Part shown: positions 1 through 12,154 of the stretch, piece by piece | Layout: every line of letters starts with the position of its first letter | Numbering within the stretch: position 1 is the stretch's first letter | NCBI RefSeq assembly: GCF_017654505.1 | Contig: NC_054539.1 | Location: 66,110,256-66,174,255, forward strand | DNA: 64,000 bases | Source of the DNA: Polyodon spathula | Lineage: Eukaryota > Chordata > Actinopteri > Acipenseriformes > Polyodontidae | Direction: 5' to 3' | Program-made: the position numbers and the translations under genes | The notes under the pieces: generated by a model | What the model was told of the DNA's origin: nothing | Databases searched by the model: none | The model's input: the letters and a program-made list of their open reading frames with translations, nothing else

Positions 1-388
1 AAATAAGCGAATTTAAACAAAAGGTTTTCATTTGTGATTACTTATAAATATATTGTTTTATTTTAAGCATTGTATTCATTTCTTTGTTCGTAATGTGTTA
101 ACATTCACTGCATACAACAGTGAACATCATGACACACATGCTGATTCAGGATATGTAGGGAACATCAAATGTTTGCTCAGGTTGAGAAATGAGCACTGGC
201 TCCTAGCTAGCAGTCTGTACTCCATTGATAACAGCCACTGCAAGTAATCACTGTAGAGACAAATTCCCAGTTCAAGTCAGTGAATGGTGATGGATCAGAC
301 GCTGCAGATCAAGTTTCATAATTTGAGGCATCTTTATAAGCCATCCTTTTTCCTAAACTATTTATTTTTATTATATTTATTTATAGGT

Positions 389-419
<31 letters not shown>

Positions 420-697
420 AACTTGATCCATTTTGCTTTTTTTTTGTTAACTGCTTATCTACAGTTCATAACAAGCTGCTTATCACAGTTTCCATGCCTG
501 CTGTGCAGAACACAGTATCTCCTGTCACATTTCTTTTGGTATAGAATGTTTCGCTTCAGAGATGGATCCCAGTTTTGGCTCCCATTTACTCCATAATGCC
601 ATTACAGTAGCCCTTTTATACTCATTATAAGGCGGATCACAAATAGCACATTCTTGTAATATATGGCTCCCACTATAGTGTTATAAATGATGAGCAC

Positions 698-702
<5 letters not shown>
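1..702. other. No gene seen
   Basis: AT-rich with one poly-A run at about 396-420. Confidence 0.5.

Positions 703-775
<73 letters not shown>
703..775. repeat. (TA)n microsatellite
   Basis: About 36 TA units, left of the LTR-like insert. Confidence 0.95.
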
Positions 776-778
<3 letters not shown>

Positions 779-1268
779 AGAGGGTTAATTCCTCCCTGCT
801 GAGAAAAAACATATGCAAATGCACATTTGCTTAATTGGTTTTGTTTAATCGTTAATTATCACCTGCACCTGGCTATCATTGTAAATTAGAGCCAGGTGTA
901 GGGTATTTAAGGAGAGCAGCCAGTCTGTTCTGGGCTGCTGCTGCTGTGTAGAGAGCCCGCATGATAGTGTGCTCAAGCATATAAAGATAAAAATAAAGAT
1001 AAAGGTACTGGTACTGGTACTGGTACAGTGCAAAGCCTTCTTGTGTTTAAAAACTGTGTGTTTTGTTTGATTTTTTGATTTAGCAGGTAAACAGCTTAGC
1101 TGTCCTGTTGGATAGTTAGGGTCGTGTCTGTGGTAGCCAGTGCTCGTACAGAGCTAGGGTTTTGTTTTCTGTTTTGTTTATTTTGCATTATTAAATATCT
1201 TAGCGTGCAAGAGCTTTCAAAAACCTCCATCTCTGGGTCGTACTTCAAAAACCGGTTTGTTTACAAAT
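776..1268 (+). mobile_element. LTR-like insert between two (TA)n tracts
   Basis: A discrete, non-simple sequence interrupts a TA microsatellite (703-775 and 1269-1335). It has a TATA-like tatttaagg near 905, a short (GGTACT)n run near 1007-1026 and an attaaa near 1190, the order seen in LTRs. It begins with the partial palindrome gggagagggttaattcctccc. Exact ends and any target duplication are masked by the TA repeats. Confidence 0.45.
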
Positions 1269-1276
1269 GATATATA

Positions 1277-1312
<36 letters not shown>

Positions 1313-1335
1313 TATATATATATTATATATATATT
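1269..1335. repeat. (TA)n microsatellite, imperfect
   Basis: TA repeats with short interruptions, right of the LTR-like insert. Confidence 0.9.
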
Positions 1336-2013
1336 TAAACAGATCCCCATGAGGTACATACTGTACCTACTTAAGATGTAAATCTCAGGGTCCCATATTA
1401 CTCTGTTCATACAATACAAGGTAACAGAAGGTAACGTTTAGTAATTGGTAAATATTCAAATGTTTAAAATGAACATAATAGCAAAGTAAATGAGAATGAG
1501 TACTGTAATTTTAACAATGCCATTGCCACTATCAGGTCTCATCCCAAAGGATACATGTATCAATGCATGTCAATATCAAGTTAGGCAGGCTGGACAAGAA
1601 GAGGCTGTTTACCTCTTAATTAATTTCCCTCTCCCTGTAGTGCGAATTTCTCACGTTGTTGGCAAGCTGTTTTTTTGGATAATGATAGATTTAGAAAGAT
1701 GGCTTTCTCATTGGCATAGTGTTTTATTGAGATGCTGAGGAGGAGTTTGTGGTTCTAATAATTTAGGTTTAATAATTACATACTATGGTGCGAGAGAATA
1801 GAAAGAGTCAAGCATCACTACCATGATGTAATTAGCAGTTATGTAATAAGAGGCTTTCTAGGGCTCTATTTTAAAGATCCTAAAGACTTAGAATTCATCA
1901 CTTTCCAAAAAACTATGAAGCAACAGCACAAGACAAATGTCCAAATAAAGCTCAAATATTCATGCCACTATACCTAAAGGATGCATTCAACACCTAAACT
2001 GTTTCCCAAAAGC

Positions 2014-2082
<69 letters not shown>
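2014..2082. repeat. (AAT)n microsatellite
   Basis: About 23 AAT units. Confidence 0.95.
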
Positions 2083-2600
2083 TGTTAGGAATGAGAAACA
2101 TTAGCTGTGTTAAAGTGATCAAATGTAGGTCAAAGGCAACTCTGACTGATCCTCACTTCTTGGGTTCAGAAGCTTGGCAACATGGTCCACCATTGGTCCT
2201 AATTGAGTTTTAATACAGAGGTAATACAATTAATAAACAACTGGGTGTATGTATTCCTCATTTCAACCCCAATATCTTGTTACCCCATCATAATCTCCTT
2301 CTCTCCTAAACAAACAAGCATTGGGTATTATCGTTTAGCATTTAAATGTTTAAACTGGGGCTGTGCAATATTTTTTGTGTTGAATCTGCCAAAGCCTAGA
2401 TTTGACTTAATTAAGAAATTCAAGCTCAATGATTGACTTTCACAGAGGCTCCAAACTGTGCTCCTTGAGAAGATCCCAGGTGGTCCCACAAATATTTTAA
2501 AAATAATGCAACTACATCTGCCACGCTCCCAAACATTTTTTTTTTAAATAATATATAATCACCACATTGCTTTAAAGTAAGGTGGTAGAGATAATTATAG

Positions 2601-2708
2601 TTTTTTTTTTTTTTTCAAAGTCAAGGAGCTAGAGGAAATTGCACAACTGCTTACTTTACACAACACTTTTTTTATTGTCATGCCAATAAAGCCAAATTGA
2701 ATTTAATT

Positions 2709-2711
<3 letters not shown>
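2601..2711 (+). mobile_element. LINE 3'-tail fragment abutting (GA)n, same family as 8505-9300
   Basis: Positions about 2650-2711 are nearly identical to the reverse complement of 8504-8566 (about 60 bp, including the ATTGTCATGCCAATAAAGCC-like tail), and this copy too is followed directly by (GA)n (2712-2770). Only the extreme 3' end is present, typical of severe 5' truncation. Confidence 0.7.

Positions 2712-2770
<59 letters not shown>
2712..2770. repeat. (GA)n microsatellite
   Basis: About 29 GA units directly after the LINE tail. Confidence 0.95.
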
Positions 2771-2774
<4 letters not shown>

Positions 2775-2911
2775 AACTAAACATAAACAAAATAACCCAC
2801 GTTTTCCAAATATTCCTTCTTAAATATTATTACTATTACAATTATCGGAAATGCTAATTTGCTTGTTATTTTTTCATATTAGTTTTAATTCAAGTTTGAA
2901 GATTGTTAGGC

Positions 2912-2980
<69 letters not shown>
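2912..2980. repeat. (TTA)n microsatellite
   Basis: About 23 TTA units. Confidence 0.95.
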
Positions 2981-2985
<5 letters not shown>

Positions 2986-3056
2986 ATAAAATATCTGCAT
3001 AGTGTATTTTTTTAATTTTCAATATCGGGGTTTATATTATGTGGAATTTGCTGTAC

Positions 3057-3057
<1 letters not shown>

Positions 3058-3108
<51 letters not shown>

Positions 3109-3136
3109 TATTATTAGTAGTAGTAGTAGTAGTAGT
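3058..3136. repeat. (TTA)n(TAG)n compound microsatellite
   Basis: TTA units pass into about nine TAG units. It lies 80 bp from the previous TTA tract. Confidence 0.95.
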
Positions 3137-3727
3137 CGTGGTATTACCATTATCGAAGAAGACAAACGTAATTATATGGTATGGCTAGCCTATACTTACA
3201 GTGCATGTTTTTTTTTTTTCATAAATAGGAAAACAAGCTAATTTGCTACTATGTTTTTTTTTGTTTTGATTTGTTTTTTTTAAAAGGATATAAACATTGG
3301 AGATTCATGTCGCGTTCAAAACGAGCCCTTTCCTTTATTTTCCAGCGGACAAAATCTACAGACACCTGACTGTAATTCAAGAAACAGAAGGCAGAAAAGG
3401 CGTAAGAATAGACCATTAAAACTCGTGTGACTTCAAACACCTATATTCCTAAAATTTAGGTTATTTCTGAATATTTTTACAGGCCTACATTAAAAAAATA
3501 AAATAAAATCTGTGCAACAGAAGCGTACACGAGCAGTTCCAATAATGGGTAATCAAACCATTCTGGCACTAGAGGGTTTAACAATTCAAACATTCCAATA
3601 TGACTGTTAAACAACTGGATTAATTATCCAATATTATTTTCTTCTGATTGTCCAGGATACAATCAGTAGCATATACTTCCAAAATGTAACTAGGTGTAAA
3701 AACACATAGGCATATCTATATCTATAT

Positions 3728-3729
<2 letters not shown>

Positions 3730-3772
<43 letters not shown>
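3730..3772. repeat. (CA)n microsatellite
   Basis: About 21 CA units. Confidence 0.95.
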
Positions 3773-3776
<4 letters not shown>

Positions 3777-3837
3777 AATAGCATCAGCATTTTTATATTA
3801 AAATACAACAGTGCAGTAATGTTGACCCGATGCCCAT

Positions 3838-5190
3838 TTTAAGGCTGCTTTCATACTGGCGAGTCCATTTCAAACGGATTCAGTCTGGTTCGTTTCGTTT
3901 GAAACAAGTTATCAGTGTTCTATCTGCGAACAAAGGGACCGAGTTCGTTTGGATGGAAACACGTTTTTTTTTTTAATTTCATTTAATTATTTGATTATTT
4001 TTTTTTTGTGGTAATTTTCCTTTTTTTTTAGGACCGACTCCATTTGTGTTCACATGGCAGTTTTCAAGTGAACTCGGTTCGTTTATATGGTGTGTGAACC
4101 GAATATTTACAATAGCCTAAGGCACTGAAGCACGGCAGTTATTGACGTTTTAGATTATTACATATTGCAATGGAAGAAATCGGGGACTGGGGACGGACGT
4201 ACTTCGCTAATTTAATTAATAGACCTGCGTGTATGATATCCTAGTACAGTAGGAGAATAATGCAATTTACACAAATTATGCACGGTTCAGCTTGGATTTT
4301 GGAGTCTGATGAAATTTCTGTCAGAGCTTCAGTTTCTCCCTCTGTCCAGATTTCCACAGTGAAAAACTGTTATTTATTTATTTATTTTTATTTCCCATTC
4401 AATTAGCTGTAGCAACTGAAGCCGTTAAAATAACGGTTTAACACAATAATAGTTTAAAAATTAAACATCAGGTGAATTTATTGCAGATCATAAGAACTAT
4501 ATATATAGTTCTTATGATCTATGTATATGGTCATCTAGTCAGCACGTGTTAAATGTACAAAGCCATATTTATAAATAGAGATCAGCTATATACCATTTAA
4601 ACATGTAGCCTATACATATATACAATCAGAATGATTAAACAAATAATCCACATTTATTTTTTGAATGGCGCTAATTCAGCCTAATACATTACTCTGATAT
4701 TACAGCACACTGATGCAGTTGTGTATTTATAAAAATCAAATACAATAAAACCAGGACGATTAACAATGTTATTGTTTCCGACAGGGGACAACAAATTAAG
4801 GCTGAAACTGTGACAATCCCAGTTTTCACAGGATGTCTGGTAACCCTTGCAGTTCCCAAAGACATTTTTTTGTTTGTATTTTACTCTACTTGTTTTCTTC
4901 GAATGTGAACTAAATTACGTGCATAATGCTTAGTCTACTTTTGAGTCAGGTTGCCTATATAGTTCGTTTTCTATGTGCATAAGGATCCAGTCCAGCAGTT
5001 TACACATTGACGTTTAGCAAGCGAACCAGACTCGTGGTGTTTGCCAAACGGACTGAAACCACTTCTTTATGTGGACAAGGTACGGTTCGTTTCCCAACTG
5101 GACTTTGTTGTTCACACGTCATACCAACCATACCTAACTGTAATGGTGCGGACCAAACCCTAACGAACACACTTAGGCTATATTCTGTGA
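3838..5190. mobile_element. Candidate non-autonomous DNA transposon
   Basis: The left end carries agtctggttcgtttcgttt-like sequence and the right end carries a similar tract inverted (agtctggttcgcttgctaaac on the minus strand), with further GTTCGTTT-type matches in opposite orientation. The interior includes a perfect palindrome at 4485-4520. Terminal inverted repeats are diverged and no target duplication was identified. Confidence 0.4.
4485..4520. repeat. Perfect 36-bp palindrome
   Basis: An 18-bp arm (agatcataagaactatat) followed at once by its exact reverse complement with no spacer. Flanking bases do not continue the symmetry. Confidence 0.95.
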
Positions 5191-5569
5191 TTTTAAAACA
5201 TTTCTGTTGGTAGAGGTAATCCCTACTAGTAACACAGTATGTTAACATACGTAGGCTGAATCGTTTGAACAAATTACATTTCAAAGTCCAAATTAATAAT
5301 TTTATAAGGTTACTTGTTAAAGTATATTCAAACTCTATAGAAAAAAAAAAAAAAAAAAAAAAAAACATTATTAACACCTCCACATAAAACGAGTTCTTGA
5401 CGAATTAAAATACACATACCTGTATTACAGTCATCAGAATGCGAAGTAATTCATACAACAGTTATTGTATATAGTCAGTATACTTAAATTATGTGTGTGT
5501 GTGTGTGAACCAAATTCAGAGACTGTACTCAGTACAAACACTGTATTTAAGAAAAAAAAGTGGGTTTAC

Positions 5570-5668
5570 CTTTTTAATTTTTGACTGTACATTTGCGCTT
5601 TCTTCTCATTGATAAGCTGAGACTTTTCCGAACCCGTCAAGTTGTCCATGATTGTAATGCAGTAGGAA
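5570..5668 (-). CDS. Possible minus-strand first coding exon, unrecognised
   Basis: On the minus strand, an acceptor-like TTGTCTTCAG (AG at 5669-5670) precedes a 19-nt leader, an ATG at 5649-5647 and 26 codons beginning MDNLTGSEKSQLINEK, closed by a GTAAAC donor at 5569. The peptide is hydrophilic and Lys/Glu/Gln-rich, as in many real N-termini. I do not recognise it and could not identify a downstream exon. It may be chance, or a genuine neighbour gene running toward the left edge. Confidence 0.3.
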
Positions 5669-6245
5669 CTGAAGACAATAAAAATCGAATTCTGCAAAGC
5701 TTTTAAGAAAGGAATGCAGTCGTTTAAAAAAGATCTACATATGTTCTACCCATGCCATTATGATTTTCGTGATATCTCATTAGGTGTACCAGTTTAAAAA
5801 AAGTGTCTTTTAAAAAATAAGTGATCGTCTCATCTAGTGCTGCACTCAGAACAATTGACATAGAATGAATGACAGAGCCTGAATGTACTGGAAAAGATCT
5901 TCAGTGCTTAAAGGCACCAGCCCTGCGCTATGGTAAAATGTGTGTCAACAAATAAAAAACATAGCTTACTGAAAGTCAATGTACTCGAAGGAAACGTTTC
6001 CTAAGATGAGCACAGCGTTCCAGCACCGTGAGTATGGGGGTTGTAGTACATAATTGCACACCCCCTTCACTCCCCCAAAAGGCGTGTCTCCACTGACATA
6101 TTCTGAAATGACCTATTGGTAAGTTTAAATGAAATACAGTTATACAAAATATTGTGATTAAACATGTGAGGTAACTGTGATAATACATGTTGCAAGCAAC
6201 ACACCTGTTCTTTACACAAACATCTTCTGCAGCATCCTCTGCAAC

Positions 6246-6282
6246 ATTCATCTTCTGCAATTATCCATTGCAGAAGATGAAT
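6246..6282. repeat. 15-bp perfect hairpin with 7-nt loop
   Basis: The arms attcatcttctgcaa and ttgcagaagatgaat flank the loop ttatcca. A partial repeat of the arm (catcttctgcagcatcctc) lies just upstream. Confidence 0.9.
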
Positions 6283-7293
6283 AAGCCGTTTGTTTTCCAC
6301 AGGTACTGAAATATTAAACTCAAATTGGAGCATTTCTTGGTGGGCCAAGCCTTTGCTTTAGTTAAACTATACAGCTGTTTAGTGACCTTCAGCACAGGAA
6401 GTTGCACAGTACCAGGAAAGAGCAGTTTAAACAGCCGGTCGATAATGTACTGCAAGCATGAGTAACGGGTAGCCCTCATTTTTAAAATAAAACAATGCAA
6501 TTTAACAGTCACTGCATAGGGTTACCATTTTATAAATGGTTGTTTCTTCCAAAACGTGTTTCCTACTTTACCCTCAACAAATTTCAATGGTCCAATCTTC
6601 AAATACACGCATTGCCCCACTTCCAGTGCATCTGTAACCTGAGTAATATCCATTTACAAACCATTCAGAACAACGGGATATGTTTTCCATATGAAGGGGG
6701 TGCTGTGATGATGACTGTAAAATATGTTGCACCTCAGTGAATCTGTCCAGCATAAATCTTAATACAAGATGACCCCTATTCAATAGATTTTGTAGCTAGG
6801 TAATGCAATATGTTGAGCCAAATAAAAAATACATATTAAAAATATGAATACAATAAAAAATAAATCAATAAATATTGATTAATTCTCTGTTTTAAATGCA
6901 TGAAATGATAATGTCGTCAGGCTGAAATGGCCATTGAATTGAGTTCAAGAAGCTATTCAGTCCCTTTAGGAAATTCAATAGTGAAGTTTCTCCTACAGCT
7001 TAAAACACTAAACAATTAAATATCCAATCAGGGAAACAGCAATACAATTATGTTTTTAGTGAACAATGAATTTGAATGTTAACAAAAATTGATGGTGACA
7101 ATGACGACGTACAAATGTATTTTTTAAAAAAAAGCTGCCACAGACGTCTATAAATATCAGTGGGAATGTATTTTGTCTGCATTTTCATACAGTGATACCG
7201 TACATTTACTCAGTATGTACCGCACAACATACAATACAGTAACCGCAGTCTACTTCAAAATAGTTTAAAAAAAGAAAAAAAACAAAAAAACAA

Positions 7294-7312
7294 TGCTGCC
7301 ACCTAGCGGTCA
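7294..7312 (-). promoter_or_regulatory. CTCF-like binding motif
   Basis: On the minus strand TGACCGCTAGGTGGCAGCA agrees with the remembered 19-position CTCF consensus at all but one position. The core CTAGGTGGCAG is strong. Occupancy is not shown. Confidence 0.5.
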
Positions 7313-8395
7313 TACAAAGACATTGAAAAAACTTTGCGCTGTTATTCCCAAAACGTTTCACTATCTTTAAGTTTTGTTCTCAGTTTACACACCTTATTGA
7401 CAGGACAGTTTACTTGCATTGAGTAGCTACTTGTACTTGAAACTTATATACTTGTACAATAAAAATTAATTTAAAAAAAGAGATTAACTCTCCCTGTACT
7501 GAGTTTTAAGAAATATTTTCTAACACTGAGATATTTCACATTTTATCAGTGTTTGCAAATATGTGTTCTTGAGTAGGCCTAAGGGTTTCATCCTGCTGTA
7601 CATGTTCAGGCTGCTTTTACACCTAATTACAAAGTCTCAGCTTTTGCTTTCCTAGTGTAGCACCCGTTAGGGGCACTGGTTCTTTCTGATCGGGGTGGGA
7701 TCAGCCAGGCAGAAATACCAGAAGGAAAATGAACTGAGACCACAACAATATGCACAATGGCAATGAACATCGTTTCATTAAATACAGGTGGTTAACTGTA
7801 TTTAACAAACAGGACAAGTCTAGAATACATAGTCACGGCATGGGGTGTGCACTATTCAATAAAAAGTTAATTATAAATAATTAAAGAACAAATTGCAGTC
7901 CTGCTCAATACGATCGCAGAGACGGGGCATACTAAAAACAACAACAAAACCAATACTTAAAACTCAATGTCCCCCAAGACTCTATGTTTTCACATTTGTC
8001 AAAGTTTTCTTCTGTATAGTTGATAAATTAACAAATAAATAAATAAAATAAAACTCCATGCAAACAATAAACCCTGTACCCACCTCCAACAAGTAATGAG
8101 ACATGACGTTTCAAATTTCACTCCAAAGTGATATTGTTTCACTATATTCTGGTACTTGTAGTCTAACCGCAATACAAGCGTCTATTTTTTGGGAAGAGGA
8201 CAGATACAGGAGAGCTTTTAGTGTAAAGCTGCGGCGGCATATCAAGTCGTGGCTGAACACTTTGGAAATATTGTGAATTACTTCCAAGTTCCAAGGTATT
8301 TTAACTTTGGTAGTGTTTGACCTAATATCAGCTTCACAAAAAACTATTTTATTGCTGATTACTGCTACAAATCTAGTCCATTTTCTGGCAAACTG

Positions 8396-8503
<108 letters not shown>

Positions 8504-8504
8504 A

Positions 8505-9300
8505 ATTAAATTAAATTTGGCTTTATTGGCATGACAATAAAAAAAGTGTTGTGTAAAGTAAGCATATACATGTCATAAACAACTAAAATATATAGACAGA
8601 GAAAACATATATTTTAACACTACACAGTAGAGAGAGTCCCTTATGTTTTTACAATTTCCTTTATGTTTTTATAATTTCCTTTATGTTTTTATATTTTTCA
8701 TAGTGTGTTAGGAAGTGAATTTCTGTCTCATCCTCTCCTGTCTCACAGTGACCACAGAGCCTGTTCTCTCTGGGTAGCCAGGTTTGCCTGTGTCAGCCTT
8801 TTTCGATGGATAGGTTGTGGTCACTGAGCCGGTATTTGGTCAGGATCTGCCTCTGCTTTGTATTTCTGACAGGGTGTACTATTTAGAGTCTGATAGGGCT
8901 GATCTCTTGGTATTGCAGGGCTTTATGATGGAGTGAGTTTGGGTCACTTTTTTAGATGAATCCAGTATTTAATGCTCTTCTTTGGATATTCATAATCAAT
9001 GGCCTAATTCAGCCCTGCATGCCATGTTTGGGGGGAACATCTGCAGTGTGGGGGGCTGCTGTTCGGGGTCTGGTACACCTGGGTTTTTTCTCCTTCTCAG
9101 CCAATTCTTTTAGATTCTGGAAATGTTTCTCAAATAGTTCTAGACTGGCCTTAGCTACCTGAATCATAATAGTGCCATTATAATATGCATTGAAGCTGAG
9201 CTTTGTGCTGTCAGGGTCAGTTTTATCTCCTATACGCAGTTGCCTCCCTTTGCAAATCCCTCCTAACTTGACATTGCTATATGCTGCGCAGAGGACTGTG
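8505..9300 (-). mobile_element. LINE 3' fragment (ORF2 C-terminus) abutting (TC)n
   Basis: On the minus strand the sequence reads degenerate ORF2 C-terminus: a DPNSLHHKALQYQEIS-like segment, ILTKYRLSDHNLSIEKG, then a knuckle RLCGHCETGEDETEIHFLTH, a short 3' UTR and a tail containing a TTTATTGTCATGCCAATAAA-like sequence. It then meets the microsatellite at 8401-8503, which is (GA)n in element orientation. Several stops are present. The 5' limit near 9300 is approximate. The family differs from the 28504-34388 LINE. Confidence 0.72.
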
Positions 9301-10269
9301 TGCCAGACAGTGGGGTGGTCTGTATAAAACTAGATCTAGTTATTTATTTGTATCTAAATCAGTGGTTCTCAATCAGTGTTCCGCAGACCGGCTCGCTTCA
9401 GGTGGAAAGATTACATAATTACGGAAAAAAAAGGCAGCACAGTTTATAGATCCCATTGCAAACCCAAAATTTGAGACCTTAAAAACTCAGCTACAGAGTG
9501 GCACTGGGACCACGTTTAAGGAAGCTTTTGTTATTGGTTTTAGTTTTTTATTTTTTATTTGGTGGTGGGATTGTGATTACAATTTTTGTGTTTAAAAGTC
9601 TTTGTAAACCAGTACCTTTTAATCTTTAATATCTGTACAAAAAATAAAAATACAATTTGACATGAATTATTAAAGTTTTAAAAAACTGCCTAATACACTA
9701 TTACAGGCAGTACCAACCAGTAGTGCTATATTTCCCAAATTCTGTGAAAAATGTTCAATTGGAAACTGGTCAATTTCTCTGCTAATTCAGTATCACTTTC
9801 TGTTTCGGCTCCTCGGAGTGCATTATGTGCACCAGTTATGTAAATGAAATTAGCTATGTAAAGCACGAAGCCCACTGAGGAGTCTGTTAATGTATACAGG
9901 ACCATTGGGACCATGTCCATTATCTTTACTATGCAGCCCATTACCTTCCAGTGAGCAGAGCTGACAGGTTACAATTTCACACTTGGTGGTTCCCCAGCTG
10001 ATTATTCCTATAAACCCTATCCATGAAACCCCTGAGGTGGAATAATGAACTTGTATCAAAGGTCATATGCTGTTTACATGAAGATGGAGAATATGGAAAA
10101 TCATTTCCTGTCACTATTTCGGTCTCAAATGTGCTGTTTTTAAAGAAATGTGTTGTCTGCTCAGTTCACCAGGGGATGCTTTTTCAAAACTTGTAGTCTT
10201 TTCTCCCCCATTCTGGAAAGTCCAATTATTTTTTATACCAACCTGGCTCACTGCTGCCACCTCCGCACT
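9301..10269. other. No feature recognised
   Basis: AT-rich sequence. Minus-strand ORFs at 9726-9941 and 9850-10059 overlap and match nothing I know. Confidence 0.5.
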
Positions 10270-10660
10270 GACTCGGGAGAGATGAAGTCGAACACACACG
10301 TCTTCCGAAACGTGTGCCTTCAGCTGTCCACTTCTTTTTACTCTGAAGGCCTACCATGCAGCCACCTCAGAGCTAAAGCGTCTGAGGACCACGCAGCTCC
10401 AGGCAACGTGCAGGCAGGCCTGCACGTGCCTGGCCAGTCTACGGGGGTCGCTGGTGCGCGGTGAGCTGGAGACCCCCGGCCAACCTAAGCCCCACCCCCC
10501 CCGGGTGGTGTGCGGCCAATTGTGCGCCGCTTCCTGGGAACTCCCGTCCACGGTCGGCAGAGGAATAGCTGGGACTCACCTGGCGACCTCCAGGCTATAG
10601 GGTGCATCCTGCACTCCACATGCCTTTACTGGAGGCGCCACTAGGGAGCTGCCCCAAAAT
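10270..10660. repeat. GC-rich interspersed repeat, SINE-like
   Basis: A sharply GC-rich island in AT-rich DNA, with phrases typical of fish dispersed repeats (ggccaattgtgcgccgc, gcgacctccaggctatagg, ggaggcgccactaggga). Its compact size and sharp edges suggest a SINE or SINE-like copy. I do not see convincing A/B boxes, so the class is uncertain. Confidence 0.4.
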
Positions 10661-12021
10661 TGTGTTTTAATCATGTAAAAATGTGTTTCAACGCACCAAC
10701 TGAGCTATTTTTTTTTGCCCGGTGGCCATCTAGGATTTGAATTTCGCCCACTACAGACTTTGAGCCTTCATAATTAAAATAAAAAAGTATATATGTTTAC
10801 AAAAAGATCAACACTTTACCAAAAGAACAATTATTCTAAGTTAGATTGTGGTTTTAAATTGAAAGATCAAAAGTGCACAGCTTGAAACGGGCACAGTAGT
10901 TCTGCCACTGCACCAAGTCCTTACTGTCCTATATGTGTATGTGTCACTTTTAAAAGCATGGGTTTTATTTACATATCAAAACACACATATTGGAGTCTTT
11001 AAAATGTGATGTATTAGTCTAATAAGAACATATTATTATCCCTGTGCTGCAATTATTTTTTACAATAAATTTGAGGTTAAAAAGCCCCTGTGTACAGAGG
11101 CAGCACTGGATAAAGCTCACTCTGTCCTCTGGCTACATCACAGCTGTAAAATGATGGGCTGGCCAATCACATTTCCACCCACATAATTGAAAACCTGAGC
11201 ATGCTTGACTCTTGGAAAGTCAGTTTTTTTTTTTCACCTTTCCGTATGTCCAAATTATTAGGGCTTAACTGGCACAAAACCAGATACTTAGAAGAGAATA
11301 TTGGACATCTTATGGGTATGACTTTAGACGATACCTGTTAACCCCTTATCTTCACCCCCAAACAAGAGAGATTGGTCAACACTTTACATTTAAAACTATA
11401 ATTTAACACTGTAGTTTAATTCAATTAGCCTACATATTGTATATTGCAATTTCATTACAAATCAACGTGGCAGCTTAAGTGGTTTTGTATCCAGAATCGA
11501 AAGATCCCTGGGGAACACTACTTGTGTTCATCTATTGTAACATGTTCCTAAAAGGGTCAAATTTCATCCTGCCCTCTATCACCCTGGAGACCCCTCTAGG
11601 GTCCAGACTGTCCCTGTCCTGCCCTCTGCCGGTGAGTTATTTAGAACGAGTGACATCCTGATGCTCTTGTCATTAAATGAGCACCATTATATGATCAATA
11701 TAAACTAAAGGTTTATTACAGTATCAGGATACAATCCGTGCCTTTTTTAGTTTGACAAATTTATGTTTATCCTTTTTTTTATAATCAATTAATGATATGC
11801 CCTCTTCTGATATTTATATTTATTCTGTTCACACTGTGCAAGCCTATTAGAGTATATGAAGTGGGTCTGTATATTTTGTATGAACATAGTAATCTAGAAT
11901 GCACACAGTACATGGGCATGTCCATTTAAAATGTCTCTGTGTTAATAATGATGTTGCACAAGGATAGTTTTAGCCTAGTGTGCGTTAAACCTCTTCATCC
12001 TCCCTCCCCCTCCATTTGCAG
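10661..12021. other. No feature recognised upstream of the UCKL1-like relic
   Basis: I looked for the missing 5' exons of the UCKL1-like gene (P-loop and SMDSFYK segments) here and found none. Confidence 0.5.
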
Positions 12022-12154
12022 GTTCTCTGTAAAAAGGAGCTAAGTTGGCAGCTCAGAATGAGTACAACTTTGACCATCCAGACACCTTTTACTTTGAGTT
12101 GCTTGTCACTATGCTGAGGAAGCTGAAGAAAGGGAAGAGCATGAGAGCCCCAGT
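12022..12154 (+). pseudogene. UCKL1-like exon block A (NFDHPD region)
   Basis: The acceptor is tttgcag (AG at 12020-12021) and the donor is GTAAG at 12155. It reads VLCKKEL and then, after a 1-nt deletion near 12045, AAQNEYNFDHPDTF and LRKLKKGKS. This matches the kinase segment just after the Ser-Met-Asp-Ser-Phe-Tyr motif. The frameshift alone would inactivate the product. Confidence 0.85.

Noticed and set aside
703..775. CRISPR-like or structured arrays among the many tandem tracts
   Set aside because: All are simple microsatellites without spacers; a vertebrate nuclear window is not expected to hold CRISPR arrays.
7659..7960. Possible further LTR-like repeat beginning tgtagcacccgttagg
   Set aside because: No matching end, hairpin or target duplication could be defined.
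9726..10059. Two overlapping minus-strand ORFs
   Set aside because: They share the same bases in different frames and neither resembles a known protein.
10622..10645. CTCF-like site (gcgccactaggg)
   Set aside because: Spacing is one base short of the consensus core.
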